Shown: positions 16,646-26,125, numbered from the stretch's first letter. The stretch: 64,000 bases of DNA from Pedococcus sp031456495 (GCF_031456495.1 NZ_JAVDUW010000002.1:682001-746000), one strand, 5' to 3'. Notes: generated from the sequence alone by a model not told the origin. Translations and numbers: made by a program.

Positions 16646-18367
16646 ATGACGACCCCCGAGCACAGCATCCCCGACGGCGTCGACATCAAGCCGCGCAGCC
16701 GCGACGTCACCGACGGCCTCGAGAAGACGGCCGCGCGCGGGATGCTCAGGGCGGTGGGCATGGGCGACGACGACTTCGCCAAGCCGCAGATCGGTGTCGC
16801 CTCGTCGTGGAACGAGATCACCCCCTGCAACCTCTCGCTCGACCGGCTCGCCAAGGCGGTCAAGGACGGCGTGCACGCCGGCGGCGGGTACCCCCTGGAG
16901 TTCGGCACCATCTCCGTCTCCGACGGCATCTCGATGGGCCACGAGGGCATGCACTTCTCCCTCGTCAGCCGCGAGATCATCGCCGACTCGGTCGAGACCG
17001 TCATGAACGCCGAGCGGCTCGACGGCTCGGTCATGCTCGCCGGCTGCGACAAGTCGCTGCCCGGCATGCTCATGGCCGCCGCGCGGCTCGACCTGGCATC
17101 GGTGTTCCTGTATGCCGGGTCGATCCTCCCCGGCGTGGCCAAGCTCTCGGACGGCACCGAGAAGGAGGTCACGATCATCGACGCGTTCGAGGCGGTCGGG
17201 GCATGCGCCGCCGGCAAGATGTCGCGCGAGGACGTCGACGCCATCGAGCGCGCGATCTGTCCCGGCGAGGGCGCCTGCGGCGGCATGTACACCGCCAACA
17301 CCATGGCCACGGTCGGCGAGGCGATGGGCATGTCCCTCCCCGGCTCGGCCGCGCCGCCCGCCACGGACCGGCGCCGCGACGCGTACGCCCGCAAGTCCGG
17401 CGAGGCCGTCGTCAACCTGCTGCGCCGCGGCATCACCGCGCGCGACATCATGACCAAGGAGGCGTTCGAGAACGCCATCGCGGTCGTCATGGCCTTCGGC
17501 GGCTCGACCAACGCGGTCCTGCACCTGCTCGCGATCGCGAACGAGGCCGAGGTCGACCTGACGATCGGCGACTTCCAGCGCATCGGGCGCAAGGTGCCGC
17601 ACCTGGCCGACGTGAAGCCGTTCGGCTCCTTCGTCATGAAGGACATCGACCACATCGGCGGCATCCCGGTGGTGCTCAAGACGCTGCTCGACGCCGACCT
17701 GCTCCACGGCGACTGCCTCACGGTCACCGGCAGGACCATGGCGGAGAACCTCGAGGACCTCGCCCCGCCGCACATCGACGGACGCGTCATCCGCGACATG
17801 GCGCAGCCGATCCACAAGACCGGTGGCCTCACGATCCTCACGGGGTCGCTCGCGCCCGAGGGCGCGGTCGTCAAGACGGCCGGCTTCGACGACGAGGTCT
17901 TCGAGGGCACCGCGCGCGTCTTCGACGGCGAGCGCGCCGCGATGGACGCGGTCGAGTCGGGCTCGCTGAAGCCCAAGGACGTCGTGGTGATCCGCTACGA
18001 GGGCCCCAAGGGCGGCCCCGGCATGCGGGAGATGCTCGCCGTGACCGGCGCGATCAAGGGCGCCGGGCTCGGCAAGGACGTGCTGCTCCTCACCGACGGG
18101 CGGTTCTCCGGCGGGACGACCGGCCTGTGCGTCGGCCACGTCGCGCCCGAGGCGGTCGACGAGGGACCCATCGCGTTCGTCCGCGACGGTGACGGGATCC
18201 GGCTGGACGTCGCGAACGCCACGCTCGACCTCCTCGTCGACGAGGACGAGCTCGCCCGCCGTCGCGCCGAGGGCGTCACCCACCCGGAGCCGAAGTACAC
18301 CCGTGGCGTGCTGGCCAAGTACCGCAAGCTCGTGGGCTCGGCCAGCGGGGGAGCCGTCTGCGGCTGA
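16646..18367 (+). CDS. ilvD: Dihydroxy-acid dehydratase
   Basis: 573 residues. IlvD dehydrates dihydroxy-isovalerate and dihydroxy-methylvalerate to the 2-keto acids in valine, leucine and isoleucine synthesis. The Fe-S cysteines lie in AGCDKSLPGML and in CPGEGACGGMYTANTMA; the N-terminal IGVASSWNEITPCN and C-terminal DGRFSGGTTGLCVGHVAPEA are diagnostic. It precedes ilvBNC but has its own promoter and its own terminator. Length is normal for the family. Confidence 0.97.
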   Translation: MTTPEHSIPDGVDIKPRSRDVTDGLEKTAARGMLRAVGMGDDDFAKPQIGVASSWNEITPCNLSLDRLAKAVKDGVHAGGGYPLEFGTISVSDGISMGHEGMHFSLVSREIIADSVETVMNAERLDGSVMLAGCDKSLPGMLMAAARLDLASVFLYAGSILPGVAKLSDGTEKEVTIIDAFEAVGACAAGKMSREDVDAIERAICPGEGACGGMYTANTMATVGEAMGMSLPGSAAPPATDRRRDAYARKSGEAVVNLLRRGITARDIMTKEAFENAIAVVMAFGGSTNAVLHLLAIANEAEVDLTIGDFQRIGRKVPHLADVKPFGSFVMKDIDHIGGIPVVLKTLLDADLLHGDCLTVTGRTMAENLEDLAPPHIDGRVIRDMAQPIHKTGGLTILTGSLAPEGAVVKTAGFDDEVFEGTARVFDGERAAMDAVESGSLKPKDVVVIRYEGPKGGPGMREMLAVTGAIKGAGLGKDVLLLTDGRFSGGTTGLCVGHVAPEAVDEGPIAFVRDGDGIRLDVANATLDLLVDEDELARRRAEGVTHPEPKYTRGVLAKYRKLVGSASGGAVCG

Positions 18368-18382
18368 GCCGCCGGGCGCGGG

Positions 18383-18410
18383 CGTGTCGTCCTGTGACTG
18401 AGACGACACG
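18383..18410 (+). terminator. ilvD terminator hairpin
   Basis: CGTGTCGTC (18383-18391) pairs with GACGACACG (18402-18410) across a 10-base loop, 15 bases after the ilvD stop. Confidence 0.6.
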
Positions 18411-18440
18411 TCCGCATGGTGGTACGCGTCGTCTCGCACG

Positions 18441-18469
18441 TTGACACCCCGCCGGCACGGCGGGAGAGT
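18441..18469 (+). promoter_or_regulatory. Promoter of the ilvB leader (TTGACA-17-GAGAGT)
   Basis: A perfect -35 TTGACA (18441-18446), 17-base spacer and a -10-like GAGAGT (18464-18469). The predicted start site falls on the GTG of the leader peptide 6 nt further on. Confidence 0.55.
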
Positions 18470-18475
18470 GCTCGT

Positions 18476-18502
18476 GTGGCACGGATTCTCGTACTTCCCT
18501 AG
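18476..18502 (+). CDS. ilvBNC leader peptide, rich in Ile/Leu/Val
   Basis: Eight codons read GTG GCA CGG ATT CTC GTA CTT CCC and then TAG, giving fMet-Ala-Arg-Ile-Leu-Val-Leu-Pro. An in-frame ATG at 18416 could extend it upstream, but the -10 placement favours GTG 18476 as a leaderless start. Four consecutive branched-chain codons just before the stop, upstream of a hairpin with a T-tract and of ilvB, match a ribosome-mediated attenuator as known for ilvBNC in Corynebacterium. Confidence 0.65.
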   Translation: MARILVLP

Positions 18503-18576
18503 CGCGCAGGCCCTTCCCCCGAAGAGCCCGCGCGCTGCCCTCCGTCGTCCCGCCACGGGACTGGGGGGCATTTTTT
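18501..18576 (+). promoter_or_regulatory. ilvBNC attenuator hairpins and T-tract
   Basis: AGCGCGC (18501-18507, overlapping the leader stop) pairs with GCGCGCT (18530-18536). It abuts a second hairpin from 18536 to 18570 (GTCCCG with CGGGAC at the top, TGCCC with GGGCA at the base) followed by six T residues at 18571-18576. The second element is a standard intrinsic terminator. I could not resolve a clear antiterminator pairing by eye. Confidence 0.65.
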
Positions 18577-18631
18577 GTGAATCGACACGGTGTGGCCAGA
18601 CCCAGCGAGAAGCGAAAGCAGTGAGACCGAC

Positions 18632-20536
18632 GTGAGCGACGCGAGACCGGCCCCGACGCCGGCACCCAGCCCGAGCCAGGTGGCGCAGCAGGCCCGCGCC
18701 AAGACCCCCACCCAGGTCACGGGTGCCCAGAGCCTCGTGCTCTCGCTCGAGTCCGTGGGCGTCGACACCGTCTTCGGCATCCCGGGCGGCGCGATCCTCC
18801 CGGCATACGACCCGTTGCTGGACTCCACGAAGGTGCGCCACGTCCTCGTGCGCCACGAGCAGGGCGCCGGCCACGCGGCCGAGGGCTATGCCAGCGCGAC
18901 CGGCAGGGTCGGTGTCTGCATGGCGACGTCCGGCCCCGGCGCGACGAACCTGGTCACCGCGATCGCCGACGCCTACATGGACTCGGTGCCCATCGTGGCG
19001 ATCACCGGCCAGGTGAGCTCGAGCGCGATCGGCACGGACGCCTTCCAGGAGGCTGACATCCGCGGCATCACGATGCCGATCACCAAGCACAACTACCTCG
19101 TCACCGACGCGGCCGACATCCCGCGCGTGGTCGCCGAGGCCTTCCACATCGCCTCGACCGGCCGCCCCGGGCCGGTGCTCGTCGACATCTCCAAGGACGC
19201 CCTCCAGGCCCGGACGGTCTTCTCGTGGCCGCCGAAGTTCGACCTGCCGGGGTACCGGCCGGTCGCCCGCCCGCACAACAAGCAGATCCGCGAGGCGGCC
19301 CGGCTCGTCGCCGAGGCCAAGCGGCCGGTCCTCTACGTCGGCGGCGGGGTCGTGCGCGGCCAGGCCTCCGAGGAGCTGCGGGCGTTCGTCGAGCTGACGC
19401 AGATCCCCGTCGTCACCACGCTCATGGCTCGGGGCGCGGTGCCCGACAGCCACCCCCTGCACCTCGGCATGCCGGGGATGCACGGCTCGGTCGCGGCCGT
19501 CACCGCGCTGCAGAAGTCGGACCTGCTCATCACCCTGGGCGCACGGTTCGACGACCGGGTCACCGGCCTGCTGTCGACGTTCGCCCCCGAGGCCAAGGTG
19601 ATCCACGCCGACATCGACCCGGCCGAGATCTCCAAGAACCGCGTCGCCGACGTCCCGATCGTCGGTGACGTGCGCGAGGTCCTCACCGAGCTCACTGCCG
19701 CCGTGACGGCCGACCACGAGGCCGGCCGCGCGGGGGACTACACCGCCTGGCGCGAGCAGACCGCCGGCTGGAAGGCCACCTTCCCGCTCGGCTACACGAC
19801 GCCCGAGGGCGGCGACACCGTCGCGCCGCAGCAGGTCATCGAGCGCATCGGCGCCATCGCCGGGCCCGAGGCGACCTACGTCGCCGGCGTCGGCCAGCAC
19901 CAGATGTGGGCCGCCCAGTTCGTGCAGTACGAGCGCCCGAACGCGTGGCTCAACAGTGGTGGCCTCGGGACGATGGGGTATGCCGTGCCGGCCGCCATGG
20001 GTGCCAAGGTCGCCGAGCCCGAGCGCACCGTCTGGGCGATCGACGGCGACGGCTGCTTCCAGATGACCAACCAGGAGCTCGCGACCTGCGTCATCAACAA
20101 CATCCCGATCAAGGTCGCGGTCATCAACAACAGCAGCCTGGGCATGGTGCGGCAGTGGCAGTCGCTGTTCTACAACCAGCGCTACTCCAACACCGACCTG
20201 CACACGTCGGTCGGCCGCCGCGTGCCCGACTTCGTCAAGCTCGCCGAGGCCTACGGCTGTGTCGGCCTGCGGTGCGAGCGGCCCGAGGACATCGACGCGA
20301 CGATCGCCAAGGCCATGGAGATCAACGACGTCCCGGTCGTGGTCGACTTCGTCGTGCACCGTGACGCGATGGTCTGGCCGATGGTCCCGGCGGGCGTGAG
20401 CAACGACGCCATCCAGGTCGCCAAGGACACCGCGCCGCAGTGGGACCGCGAGGACGACACGACGGCGGAGGAGGCCGTGGCCGACCAGGTCGCGGCGGAG
20501 CAGTCGCAGGCCCAGCAGGAGGCGAACCGCGCATGA
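18632..20536 (+). CDS. ilvB: Acetolactate synthase large subunit
   Basis: 634 residues. Condenses pyruvate with pyruvate or 2-ketobutyrate, using thiamine diphosphate. The N-terminal catalytic Glu lies in VRHEQGAGHAAEGYA, FAD-domain segments follow, and the ThDP motif begins GDGCFQMTNQELATC and ends VINNSSLGMVRQWQ. The start is GTG at 18632; the first 35 residues are a Pro/Ala-rich extension, and the last 40 (EDDTTAEEAVADQVAAEQSQ) form a charged tail longer than usual. Expression probably depends on the leader attenuator just upstream. Overlaps ilvN by 4 bases. Confidence 0.96.
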   Translation: MSDARPAPTPAPSPSQVAQQARAKTPTQVTGAQSLVLSLESVGVDTVFGIPGGAILPAYDPLLDSTKVRHVLVRHEQGAGHAAEGYASATGRVGVCMATSGPGATNLVTAIADAYMDSVPIVAITGQVSSSAIGTDAFQEADIRGITMPITKHNYLVTDAADIPRVVAEAFHIASTGRPGPVLVDISKDALQARTVFSWPPKFDLPGYRPVARPHNKQIREAARLVAEAKRPVLYVGGGVVRGQASEELRAFVELTQIPVVTTLMARGAVPDSHPLHLGMPGMHGSVAAVTALQKSDLLITLGARFDDRVTGLLSTFAPEAKVIHADIDPAEISKNRVADVPIVGDVREVLTELTAAVTADHEAGRAGDYTAWREQTAGWKATFPLGYTTPEGGDTVAPQQVIERIGAIAGPEATYVAGVGQHQMWAAQFVQYERPNAWLNSGGLGTMGYAVPAAMGAKVAEPERTVWAIDGDGCFQMTNQELATCVINNIPIKVAVINNSSLGMVRQWQSLFYNQRYSNTDLHTSVGRRVPDFVKLAEAYGCVGLRCERPEDIDATIAKAMEINDVPVVVDFVVHRDAMVWPMVPAGVSNDAIQVAKDTAPQWDREDDTTAEEAVADQVAAEQSQAQQEANRA

Positions 20537-21045
20537 GCAAGCACACGCTGTCCGTCCTGGTCGAGAACAAGCCCGGTGTGCTGGCGCGCATCGCGGCGCT
20601 GTTCTCGCGGCGGGGCTTCAACATCGACTCCCTCGCCGTGGGCCCGACCGAGCACGCCGAGATCTCGCGGATGACCGTGGTCGTCGACGTGGAGGACCTG
20701 CCGCTGGAGCAGGTGACCAAGCAGCTCAACAAGCTCGTCGAGGTGCTCAAGGTCGTCGAGCTCGAGCCGAACGCGTCGGTCCAGCGCGAGATCCTTCTCG
20801 TCAAGGTCCGCACCGACCTGAACAGCCGCAGCCACGTCCTGGAGACCGTGCAGCTGTTCCGTGCCAAGGTCGTCGACGTCGCGAGCGACACGCTCACGAT
20901 CGAGGTGACCGGCAACCGGGACAAGCTGGCCGCCTTCCTCGAGGTGCTCGAGCCGTTCGGGGTCAAGGAGCTCGTGCAGTCCGGGATGGTGGCCATCGGG
21001 CGCGGCTCGCGCTCGATCACCGACCGGGCGCTGCGCTCCGCCTGA
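20533..21045 (+). CDS. ilvN: Acetolactate synthase small (regulatory) subunit
   Basis: 170 residues. Two ACT-type domains: the first starts HTLSVLVENKPGVLARIAALFSRRGFNIDSL, the valine-binding module; the second begins REILLVKVRTD. IlvN activates IlvB and confers feedback inhibition by valine. The ATG overlaps the ilvB stop (ATGA), indicating translational coupling. ilvC follows after 91 bases. Confidence 0.96.
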   Translation: MSKHTLSVLVENKPGVLARIAALFSRRGFNIDSLAVGPTEHAEISRMTVVVDVEDLPLEQVTKQLNKLVEVLKVVELEPNASVQREILLVKVRTDLNSRSHVLETVQLFRAKVVDVASDTLTIEVTGNRDKLAAFLEVLEPFGVKELVQSGMVAIGRGSRSITDRALRSA

Positions 21046-21136
21046 CCCCCGCGCCGTGGTGAGCACACGGCATACCGAAGACCAACCGAAGTCCCAGCAA
21101 GCAGGACGAAACCCGCAACCTAAGGAGTTGGCCACC

Positions 21137-22165
21137 GTGGCCGAGATGTTCTACGACGACGACGCTGACCTGAGTGTGGTCCAGGGCAAGAAGGTGGCCG
21201 TCATCGGCTACGGCAGCCAGGGCCACGCTCACGCGCTCAACCTGCGCGACTCGGGCGTCGACGTCCGTGTCGGCCTCGCCGAGGGCAGCAAGAGCCGGGC
21301 GAAGGCCGAGAACGAGGGCCTCACCGTCACGTCCGTCGCCGACGCCGTGAAGGAGGCCGACCTCGTCGTCATCCTCACGCCCGACCAGGTCCAGCGGACG
21401 GTGTATGCCAACGACATCAAGCCCAACCTCAAGGAGGGTGCGGCGCTGCTGTTCGGCCACGGCTTCAACATCCGGTTCGGCTACATCAAGCCCGAGGCCG
21501 GCTCGGACGTCGTCATGGTCGCCCCCAAGGGCCCGGGCCACCTCGTGCGCCGCGAGTACGTCGACGGCCGCGGTGTCCCGGTGCTGCTCGCGGTCGAGCA
21601 GGACGCCAGCGGCACGGCCTGGGACCTCGCGAAGTCCTACGCCAAGGCGATCGGCGGCCTGCGTGCCGGCGGGATCCGGACGACGTTCACCGAGGAGACC
21701 GAGACCGACCTGTTCGGTGAGCAGTCCGTGCTCTGCGGTGGCGCGAGCCAGCTGATCATGTACGGCTTCGAGACCCTGGTCGAGGCGGGCTACCAGCCCG
21801 AGGTCGCGTACTTCGAGTGCCTGCACGAGCTCAAGCTCATCGTCGACCTCATGGTCGAGGGCGGCATCGCCAAGCAGCGCTGGTCGGTGTCGGACACGGC
21901 CGAGTACGGCGACTACGTGTCGGGCCCGCGCGTCATCGACGAGCACGTCAAGGAGAACATGAAGGCGGTGCTCGCCGACATCAAGAGCGGCGCGTTCGCC
22001 CAGCGGTTCATCGACGACCAGGACGCCGGCGCCCCGGAGTTCAAGGCCCTGCGCGAGAAGGGTGCCCAGCACCCGATCGAGGCCACCGGCCGCGACCTGC
22101 GCAAGCTCATGGCCTGGGTCAAGGACACCGACAGCGACTACGTCGAGGGTTCCGCGGCCCGCTGA
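21137..22165 (+). CDS. ilvC: Ketol-acid reductoisomerase (class I)
   Basis: 342 residues. Isomerises and reduces acetolactate or acetohydroxybutyrate with NADPH and Mg. The Rossmann loop is VIGYGSQGHAHALNLRDSG; PKGPGHLVRREY, TDLFGEQSVLCGG and CLHELKLIVDLMVEGG (metal ligands) are conserved. The short length shows class I. TAAGGAG at 21121-21127 is 9 nt from the GTG at 21137, which decides the start over the ATG three codons on. Third gene of ilvBNC. Confidence 0.96.
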   Translation: MAEMFYDDDADLSVVQGKKVAVIGYGSQGHAHALNLRDSGVDVRVGLAEGSKSRAKAENEGLTVTSVADAVKEADLVVILTPDQVQRTVYANDIKPNLKEGAALLFGHGFNIRFGYIKPEAGSDVVMVAPKGPGHLVRREYVDGRGVPVLLAVEQDASGTAWDLAKSYAKAIGGLRAGGIRTTFTEETETDLFGEQSVLCGGASQLIMYGFETLVEAGYQPEVAYFECLHELKLIVDLMVEGGIAKQRWSVSDTAEYGDYVSGPRVIDEHVKENMKAVLADIKSGAFAQRFIDDQDAGAPEFKALREKGAQHPIEATGRDLRKLMAWVKDTDSDYVEGSAAR

Positions 22166-22306
22166 CAGGCGGCCGACCACACCAGCGCTCCACCGCCGTC
22201 TCGCGTCTCTCGGTCGTGTCGGCCGTTTCTCCTCAAAGGCCCGGTGCGCCCGCTTCGCGTCGACTAGCCTGCCCCGGGCGGGTGAGCAGACCTGGAGGGG
22301 TGCGCG

Positions 22307-25300
22307 GTGGTTCGGCGTTGGTATGCGGTGGTCCCCGTGGTCGGATTGGCGATCCTCGCGTCGTCCCTGAGCGGACTGCCCGCTTCGGCGGTCGAGCCCG
22401 CGCCGACGGTGGTCGCCTACGGAGCCCCCGACGGTGTCCTGCTCGAGTGGCCGTCGCAGGACTACTACGTCAGGCAGTGGCGCATCACGCGGTCCACCGG
22501 CGGCGCCTCGACCACGCTCGACGTGAGCACCGCGTCCTCGTACAGCGACACGGCGCTGCTACCCGGGCAGGCGGCCACCTACACGGTGGCGGCTCTCGAC
22601 GGCGGCACGCCGGGACCGGCCTCCCTCCCCGTCAGCGCTGCACGAGGGGCCTCGGCCTGGGTGGCTCCCGCCGGGGCGAGCACGTGGATGGTCGACGGCG
22701 ACCAGGAGTCCTGGTCGACGCCCTCGCCGATGCGCAGCGACTCCGTCACGCTCGGCCGTGCGTTCGACGGTTTCACCGGCCTCGCCTACCCCTACGACTG
22801 GGCATTCGGGCGCATCCCCGGCCCTGGCAGCTACCGGCTGGGTCCGACGGCCGACGCGTCGACGGTCGCCTTTCGTGACTACTGCGCGCAGGGAACGGCG
22901 ACCGGTCAGGTCACCGTCCACGACGTCGTCTACGCGGCGGACGGCGTCCCGGTCGAGTTCGGCGCCGACTTCGCCTGGGCCTGCGGGGACGGGCTCCTGC
23001 ACCGCCGCCACATCCGCTACTTCTCGCCGGCGCCGATGCCGCACGTCGTCCTGGAGCACGTGGGGGAGGCGCCAGCAGTGGTGCGAGGCCACTCGGCGAC
23101 GGACAGTTGGCGCCTGCGCAACGACGGGTCGAGCGCGGCGACCGTCGGGGCCCTCGACGCCCTGAGCGGCTACGCCGGGCTCTCTGTCGGGGTCGACCCC
23201 GTCTGTGACGGTGTGACGCTCGCGCCCGGGGGCAGCTGTGACCTCACCGTGCGGATCGCGACCACTGCCGATCTCGTGCCGTGGCCCTCGGGCTACGGCT
23301 TCGAGGTCCGAGGCACGGTCGCTGGGCAGCCCGGCGCGGTCGCGACGGGCAGCGTCGCCGTGTACGGCGAGGTCGCCGCCCCGTCGATCCAGTGGTTGGC
23401 GCGAACGACCGATGCCGTCGCCCTGCGGCTCGATGTGCCGGGGGCCGCCGACATGGCCCCCGGGGCGCAGATGGTCATCGAGCGGGAGACCGACTCGGGT
23501 CCGTGGACAGAGGTCCACCGCCAGGCCGCCTCCGGGTTCGACTGGACCGACACGTCGGTGAGTGTGGGATCGAAGGTGGCCTACCGGGCGCGCACGGTCG
23601 ATGCTGCCGGCACGTCCTCGCTGCCATCGGGGAGCGTCTCCGGGGTCATGCCGACCGACGCTGTGCTCGGACTCGGGGCCGTGGACGCCATCGGCTCGGG
23701 GAACCACGAGGATCCCGAATGGGTCGCCCTCCCCAGGCCGTCCGGCGCCATCACGTCCGGTGTCGCTGTCTCGCCGGACCGTCGCCACCTCGCCATCGCC
23801 ACCTACGACGACGCCACCGGCACCGCGTGGCTCTTCCTCACCGATCGACAGGGTGGCTCGCCGACCCTGCTGGCCAGGTCCGTCGACCAGAGAATGTACG
23901 GGCGGCCGCGGTTCTCGCCGGACGGTGGGCGGATCGCCTACACGGACGGCAGCGCGCTCGGCCTCACGGTGGCCCTGGTCGACATCGCATCAGGCGCCGT
24001 GACGCACCTCGCCAGCCAAGGGGTGCCCTACGGGTGGTCACCCGATGGGACGTCACTCCTGCTCGGTGGCGGCATGACCGCCTCGGGTGGGTTGGCCACT
24101 GGCCTGCGGTGGACCAAGGTCGCCGGGGAGGCGTCGACGCCGGTCGCAGGCAGCAGCGCCGTGCAGGACGAGAACTCGCGGCTGTCCACCTCGGTCGCGG
24201 TCTCCCGCACCGGAGATGTCGTGTGGGTCGACGCCGACAGTGCGGGCGGCACCCTGCGACGAGCGGCAGGAGGCACCGTGACCACCCTCTGGGCACCGAC
24301 AGGGTGCCGGCTGGGCGAGCCCGCATGGTCTCCGTCCGCCGGCAAGCTCGCTGTCCAGGTCAGCGGGGCCGCGTGCATCGCTGGGCCGTCGGGCACGGTG
24401 GCACTCGACGTGCCGGTATCGGGCACGGCGACCTCGTGGACGCCCATGTCGGCAGTAGCCCCCAAGGGGCCGGCGTGGGTCGCCACGGCCGACGCCGCCC
24501 CGACGTCGACCGCCACCGTGCCACCGGTGACGGGCAGCGCGGCGACCATCACGGTCACGGGTGGTGACACCGACGACGCAGTCGGGGGGTTGTCCTACTC
24601 GTGCAGCCTCGACTCGGGAGCCTGGCAGGCCTGCTCGACGTCGTGGCGCCCTTCGGGGCTCGCAGCCGGGCCGCACTCTGCGGCCGTCGTCAGCGTGGAC
24701 CCGGCCGGCCGGGGCAGCCAGCCCGCGAACCTGACCTGGACGGTGGACCGGGCTGCCCCCGCCGTCACCATGGGGTCACTGCCCGGGGTCCTGCTGGGGA
24801 CCGGGCTCACCGTTGGCTGGACGGGCAAGGACTCCGGCGGTGGTGTGGTGGCGTCGTACGACGTCCGTCGTCGGTACGCCCTGCTCGGAGGCGGCTGGTC
24901 CGCGTACTCGTACCCGGCCGGCTGGCAGGGCCGCAGGACCGCGGGCCTGCCGGTCGTCCTCACCCCCGGTGTCAGCTACTGCTTCTCGGTACGGGCCCGC
25001 GACAGCGTCGGCAACGTGGGGGCGTTCAGTGCCGAGCGGTGCGTGTCGGTCGCCCTGGACGACCGGGCCCTTGCGGTCAGGGGCGGGGTGCGGGGCACGA
25101 CGCGGGCCGCCTTCGACGGAACCTTCACCAAGGTGACCGGGACGAGCCAGTACCTCAGCCGTACCGGTGTCGCGGGTCGTCGCATCGGACTCGTGGTCAC
25201 TCGGTGCTCCACCTGTGCGCCGTTGGACGTGTGGGTCGGCGGGGTGAAGGTGGGAAGGCTGAGCACCTACGCCTCCAGCACGAGGTACCGCCAGCAGGTC

Positions 25301-25399
25301 TGGTTGCCGTCCTTCACGCGGACCCGCTCCGGCACCGTGGTGGTCCGTCCTGCCTCCTCCAGGGCCGCCTACGTCGACGGGCTCGTCGTCCTCAAGTAG
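22307..25399 (+). CDS. Large secreted protein with FN3-like and WD40/PD40-like domains
   Basis: 1030 residues. A signal peptide (MVRRWYAVVPVVGLAILASSLSGLPASA) precedes an FN3-like domain (about 30-110), a domain of unknown type to about 250, a further beta-rich domain, another FN3-like segment near 345-440, then TolB/PD40-like propeller strands (SPDRRHLAIATYDD, FSPDGGRIAYTDG, YGWSPDGTSLLLGG, 490-720), then more Ig-like domains. No catalytic motif is evident. TGGAGGGG 6 nt before the GTG supports the start, with TAGCCT at 22265-22270 as a probable -10. Probably a surface or matrix protein. It interrupts an amino-acid biosynthesis block and uses somewhat more A/T-ending codons than its neighbours. 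Confidence 0.8.
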   Translation: MVRRWYAVVPVVGLAILASSLSGLPASAVEPAPTVVAYGAPDGVLLEWPSQDYYVRQWRITRSTGGASTTLDVSTASSYSDTALLPGQAATYTVAALDGGTPGPASLPVSAARGASAWVAPAGASTWMVDGDQESWSTPSPMRSDSVTLGRAFDGFTGLAYPYDWAFGRIPGPGSYRLGPTADASTVAFRDYCAQGTATGQVTVHDVVYAADGVPVEFGADFAWACGDGLLHRRHIRYFSPAPMPHVVLEHVGEAPAVVRGHSATDSWRLRNDGSSAATVGALDALSGYAGLSVGVDPVCDGVTLAPGGSCDLTVRIATTADLVPWPSGYGFEVRGTVAGQPGAVATGSVAVYGEVAAPSIQWLARTTDAVALRLDVPGAADMAPGAQMVIERETDSGPWTEVHRQAASGFDWTDTSVSVGSKVAYRARTVDAAGTSSLPSGSVSGVMPTDAVLGLGAVDAIGSGNHEDPEWVALPRPSGAITSGVAVSPDRRHLAIATYDDATGTAWLFLTDRQGGSPTLLARSVDQRMYGRPRFSPDGGRIAYTDGSALGLTVALVDIASGAVTHLASQGVPYGWSPDGTSLLLGGGMTASGGLATGLRWTKVAGEASTPVAGSSAVQDENSRLSTSVAVSRTGDVVWVDADSAGGTLRRAAGGTVTTLWAPTGCRLGEPAWSPSAGKLAVQVSGAACIAGPSGTVALDVPVSGTATSWTPMSAVAPKGPAWVATADAAPTSTATVPPVTGSAATITVTGGDTDDAVGGLSYSCSLDSGAWQACSTSWRPSGLAAGPHSAAVVSVDPAGRGSQPANLTWTVDRAAPAVTMGSLPGVLLGTGLTVGWTGKDSGGGVVASYDVRRRYALLGGGWSAYSYPAGWQGRRTAGLPVVLTPGVSYCFSVRARDSVGNVGAFSAERCVSVALDDRALAVRGGVRGTTRAAFDGTFTKVTGTSQYLSRTGVAGRRIGLVVTRCSTCAPLDVWVGGVKVGRLSTYASSTRYRQQVWLPSFTRTRSGTVVVRPASSRAAYVDGLVVLK

Positions 25400-25485
25400 G
25401 GCTGGCGGGGTCGGGGGCCCCGCCGTCTCGCGTGCCGGGGGGCGGGGGAGCGAGGGCGGTGACGGGCGGCCCTAGGGTGGGCCGC

Positions 25486-25965
25486 GTGAGGGAGCTCGTC
25501 GACGGATGGCCGTATGCCGCGGTGTTCGCGCTGTTCTTCGCCAGCGGCATGGCGCGGTCCCACCTGACCTACTGGGCCGGGCGCGGCCTGCGCCACGGCG
25601 GGGGACGCAGCCGGCTCGCGGGGCACCTCGACCGTCCGGTCGTGAAGCGTGCCGAGGACGTCGTGCGCCGGCTCGGTGCGCCCGTCGTCGCCCTGTCGTT
25701 CCTGACCGTCGGGCTGCAGACCGCCGTCAACGCGGCCGCCGGGTCGCTGCGCATGCCGCTGTCGCGCTACCTGCCGGCGACCGTCCTGGGCTCCCTGGCC
25801 TGGGCTGCGCTCTACACGACCGTCGGGTTCGCCGTGGCCCGCGCGTGGCTGGGCGGGATCGCCTGGCCGTGGGCAGCCGCCGGGCTCGTCGCGGCCGCCC
25901 TGCTCGTCGCCGCGTCGCTCATGGTCGGCGCCCGGTTGCGTCGCAGGCTGGCGCCCCCGGTGTGA
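25486..25965 (+). CDS. DedA-like membrane protein
   Basis: 159 residues with four or five hydrophobic segments. The segment GAPVVALSFLTVGLQTAVNAAAGSLRMPLSRYL resembles the conserved re-entrant region of DedA/SNARE-associated proteins, which handle lipid carriers such as undecaprenyl phosphate. It is shorter than typical DedA proteins. The GTG at 25486 follows TAGGGT by 7 nt, a leaderless arrangement. Its link to neighbouring serA is unknown. Confidence 0.65.
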   Translation: MRELVDGWPYAAVFALFFASGMARSHLTYWAGRGLRHGGGRSRLAGHLDRPVVKRAEDVVRRLGAPVVALSFLTVGLQTAVNAAAGSLRMPLSRYLPATVLGSLAWAALYTTVGFAVARAWLGGIAWPWAAAGLVAAALLVAASLMVGARLRRRLAPPV

Positions 25966-26125
25966 CCGGGACGCAGGCACGGGTCCGGGCGCGTCCGGGT
26001 GTGACGTGCGTTCCAGATGTCGAGCGACCGCATCCACATGGTGAGAGGGCGCCTATGCTGGCCGCGGGCACAGCGTGGTGCCGAGACCCCCGTCAGCCAC
26101 CCCCGGAACCCTCCAAGGAACCCAC

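Noticed and set aside
15944..20359. Minus-strand open frame of about 1471 codons opposite sixA, ilvD and ilvB
   Set aside because: It is the antisense reading of well-identified genes in GC-rich DNA; composition (His/Arg/Gly/Asp/Val-rich, no motif) is that of a shadow frame.
26052..26125. Serine- or SAM-responsive riboswitch before serA
   Set aside because: The leader is about 60 bases with no recognisable aptamer and no terminator.
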